A DNA stretch of 64,000 nt from Anticarsia gemmatalis (taxonomy: Eukaryota > Arthropoda > Insecta > Lepidoptera > Erebidae). This document shows positions 62,011-64,000 of this stretch, piece by piece. Position 1 is the first letter of the stretch. Each line of letters begins with the position of its first letter. The translations under genes were made by a program, and so were the position numbers. The stretch is from NCBI RefSeq assembly GCF_050436995.1, contig NC_134746.1, forward strand, positions 14,196,501 to 14,260,500, in the 5' to 3' direction. The notes under the pieces are model-generated. The model was given only the letters and a program-made list of their open reading frames with translations. It did not search any database and had not been told where the DNA came from.

Positions 62011-64000
62011 ACTCATATGTATATACTTATATCATTTCCATTATATGGTTAATACATGTTATTGATTTCATATTTCAATAATTATTTTTACTCGTCAATT
62101 ATAATGCTGTCTAACTGATGCGCTGGCAGATTAAAATCTGATCAGATCTAAAATCGTGGGTTGGAGAGCGGGGGGAGGGGGTTATTTGTACCCAGCTATC
62201 TTTATGTGCATGCGGCGTCCGCCGCTGTGCACTAATTAATAAATAAATGAGCATGTATTTTGGAATTAGTCGTCAATAATACGTTAACGAGATATTTGTT
62301 TAAACGTAAGATACTATGAGAACCCCATGCATTTGGGCAATGTCGCCATAGTATAAAAATATCGTCTTGCCAAGATATATCAATTGAGCTACATTTCATT
62401 TTTGTTGATGGGTGGGGACGATTCCGCCCATAGTCCTTTCTAAAGATTTTTGTACTCGTACAAAGTGTACAGCGATGCTCGTTCTTATGAATCATCCATA
62501 TTAATTACCTACTCATAAATTGATGTTTTTCTATCTGTTCTCAGAATCTTTGTAATTGTTATATTATCTACTTATTGATGTTAAAGTAACAACTTCCAGT
62601 GTCTATTTCCTTTTGCACACGACGTGACGACACCGGCAGGTGTCATCTCATGAAAGGAAAAATACCATTTTATCTAACATACCTTTTCCTATAAACCTAA
62701 AACAACAAGGTATCCAATTGGATAGCGACTAGAAATTAATCACTTAAAACGGTATCAAAATAAAAAGCTCGACTTAGTTGGAAAGTGTCGTGGAGGGCGT
62801 CATAACAAAACTTAGAGGCCTCGCTATGAAAAATTCATATAGAACAAAGAGGAAGTGTCGGGCCCGGCAATCGATAGACGCGTCAGCTGATCCGCCCGCC
62901 CAATGTCACGACCGACGGGCGAGACTGCCGCCTTCGCCCGCACTGCGCCCCCTAGCGACCGCCGCACACATTAACACAGGCCTACTCACACACGCACACC
63001 AGTACGATGCGTAGACCGACGGCGTCTGTGTGCGTTCCAGACGATATTTAGTCATAAGGATGTATTCCACGATATGACGATATTTCAGGGACACTCGCTT
63101 GCTCCACTTTTTATCAAATGGGCGTTGTTTTTCTGTCTAAGATCTTAATTATCAGGATATTAGTCTAATTTTCTGAAATGGTCTAGGTTTATTCATGTTA
63201 TGTTAATTGGTTTATTAAATTTCAATTGCTAAAGTCTGCGTTAGTTATTACGTTGGAAACATGTTGATTGCTTTTTCTAAAATATTATTACGGCAACAAT
63301 TTGTGCCATAAATTTTATATTTATGGTTTAATCTTTAAATTGCAGTCTTTTGTCCAACTTTCACTTGGCACCCCCTTGCATCATTTCGCGCAGATGTCCA
63401 AATCCCATGAGTGTGTTTGACCCAATGTGCACTTAACCCCCCAACGCGTGCGGGCGGATTGTGCCCCGATGATTACTCAAAGGGTTACAAAAGAAGCATA
63501 ATCACGCAACGAGATGAATTTGATGTATTATGTCACGATTCGGTCACTTTCATTGCACAATGTTTATTTTTGAGCACAATAGTAAGGGGAGAGAAATGTA
63601 CAATCATTTTATTACAAACAGAATTTTCGTAAATTATGCAGCTTGCTCTAACACATGGTCAACTCGCGGTAATAATAATACTAAATCGCACAATCCTAAA
63701 ATCTTTCGGCACGTTTGAAAGCGCAACCCTTACAATGGCGTCACCAGGTCACTGGGACCCATCTATCTAAACATGCAACATCCTAACCAAACAATTGAAG
63801 TGCGCAGATGCTTACACACGTTGCGCCATCCAAAAATGCCGAGTTTTTACGCAAAAATGGGTTACATTGCACCTTGCACTGCGAAATCACTGCGTCATCC
63901 TTCACAATGGCGTTAATCTTGTATTGTCGTCTCTTTCCAACGTGTGTTGCTATCTCTCTCCTCTTTTCAATTCGCCCGGCTTTCCGGAGCTATTGACACT

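Larger units (their letters stand above)
58648..64000 (+). other. Intron 2 of the E93 candidate (runs off the window)
   Basis: After the GTGAGT donor no further in-phase exon was found. Contents: a (GAAA)n run at 58685-58708, a common Lepidoptera repeat relic at about 60690-60830, and a SINE on the minus strand at 61644-62010. A GC-rich stretch at about 62870-63030 has an open frame, but its possible acceptors run into stops in phase 1. The rest is AT-rich with nothing recognised. Confidence 0.5.

Noticed and set aside
62778..63014. GC-rich ORF of 78 codons after exon 2, possible third exon
   Set aside because: Candidate acceptors before it run into stops in the required phase, and its composition resembles CG-rich non-coding DNA.
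63331..63409. Possible exon after AAATTGCAG at about 63342
   Set aside because: In phase 1 it reads about 22 codons to a stop with no resemblance to E93 that I can recognise. It could be a terminal exon but support is too thin.

Overview
The window reads as AT-rich nuclear DNA from a moth or butterfly (Lepidoptera). The evidence is the repeat content: Helitrons with the CTAGT end and the CGCAA/TTGCG hairpin, tRNA-headed and 5S-like SINEs with Lepidoptera-type tails, and many small MITE-like relics. There is no prokaryotic gene organisation. Almost every open frame in the window is short and chance-like. Family recognition is from memory and no database search was possible.

One protein-coding gene can be supported, on the + strand. 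Its first visible coding exon is 33872-34274 and a second coding exon is 58534-58647, separated by a 24-kb intron. The splice sites are good and the phases match (1/1). Exon 1 carries a PLDLTVRK CtBP-binding motif and exon 2 carries a PLARS segment about 85 residues later. As I remember the vertebrate LCOR protein, it has both segments in the same order at similar spacing. Insect E93 (Eip93F/Mblk-1), the ecdysone-induced adult specifier, is the LCOR relative, so I call this the 5' part of E93. The pipsqueak-type HTH exons would lie beyond the right edge.

Layout: 1-31.6 kb is gene-poor, repeat-rich upstream DNA. It holds four copies of one Helitron family, a diverged ITM-type element invaded by another Helitron, a fold-back element split by a Helitron, several relics of one MITE family, SINE fragments and strong perfect palindromes. 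31.68-33.0 kb holds a dense cluster of CTCTAC sites. 33.0-33.87 kb is a GC-rich putative promoter and 5' leader with upstream ORFs. 33.87-34.27 kb is exon 1. The intron is poorer in recognisable transposons but has a second site cluster (GTAGAG, mostly in the opposite orientation, 41.07-44.24 kb), ecdysone-response-like sites, a match to the remembered Kr-h1 consensus, one SINE, and GC-rich islands at 46.9-47.5 and 49.0-49.25 kb that could be alternative promoters. After exon 2, 58.65-64 kb is intron with one SINE flanked by a perfect 13-bp duplication.

The most unusual signal is the pair of GTAGAG/CTCTAC clusters bracketing E93 exon 1. The motif matches part of the binding element published for the honeybee E93 orthologue Mblk-1, which suggests direct autoregulation. 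This is an inference that can be tested.
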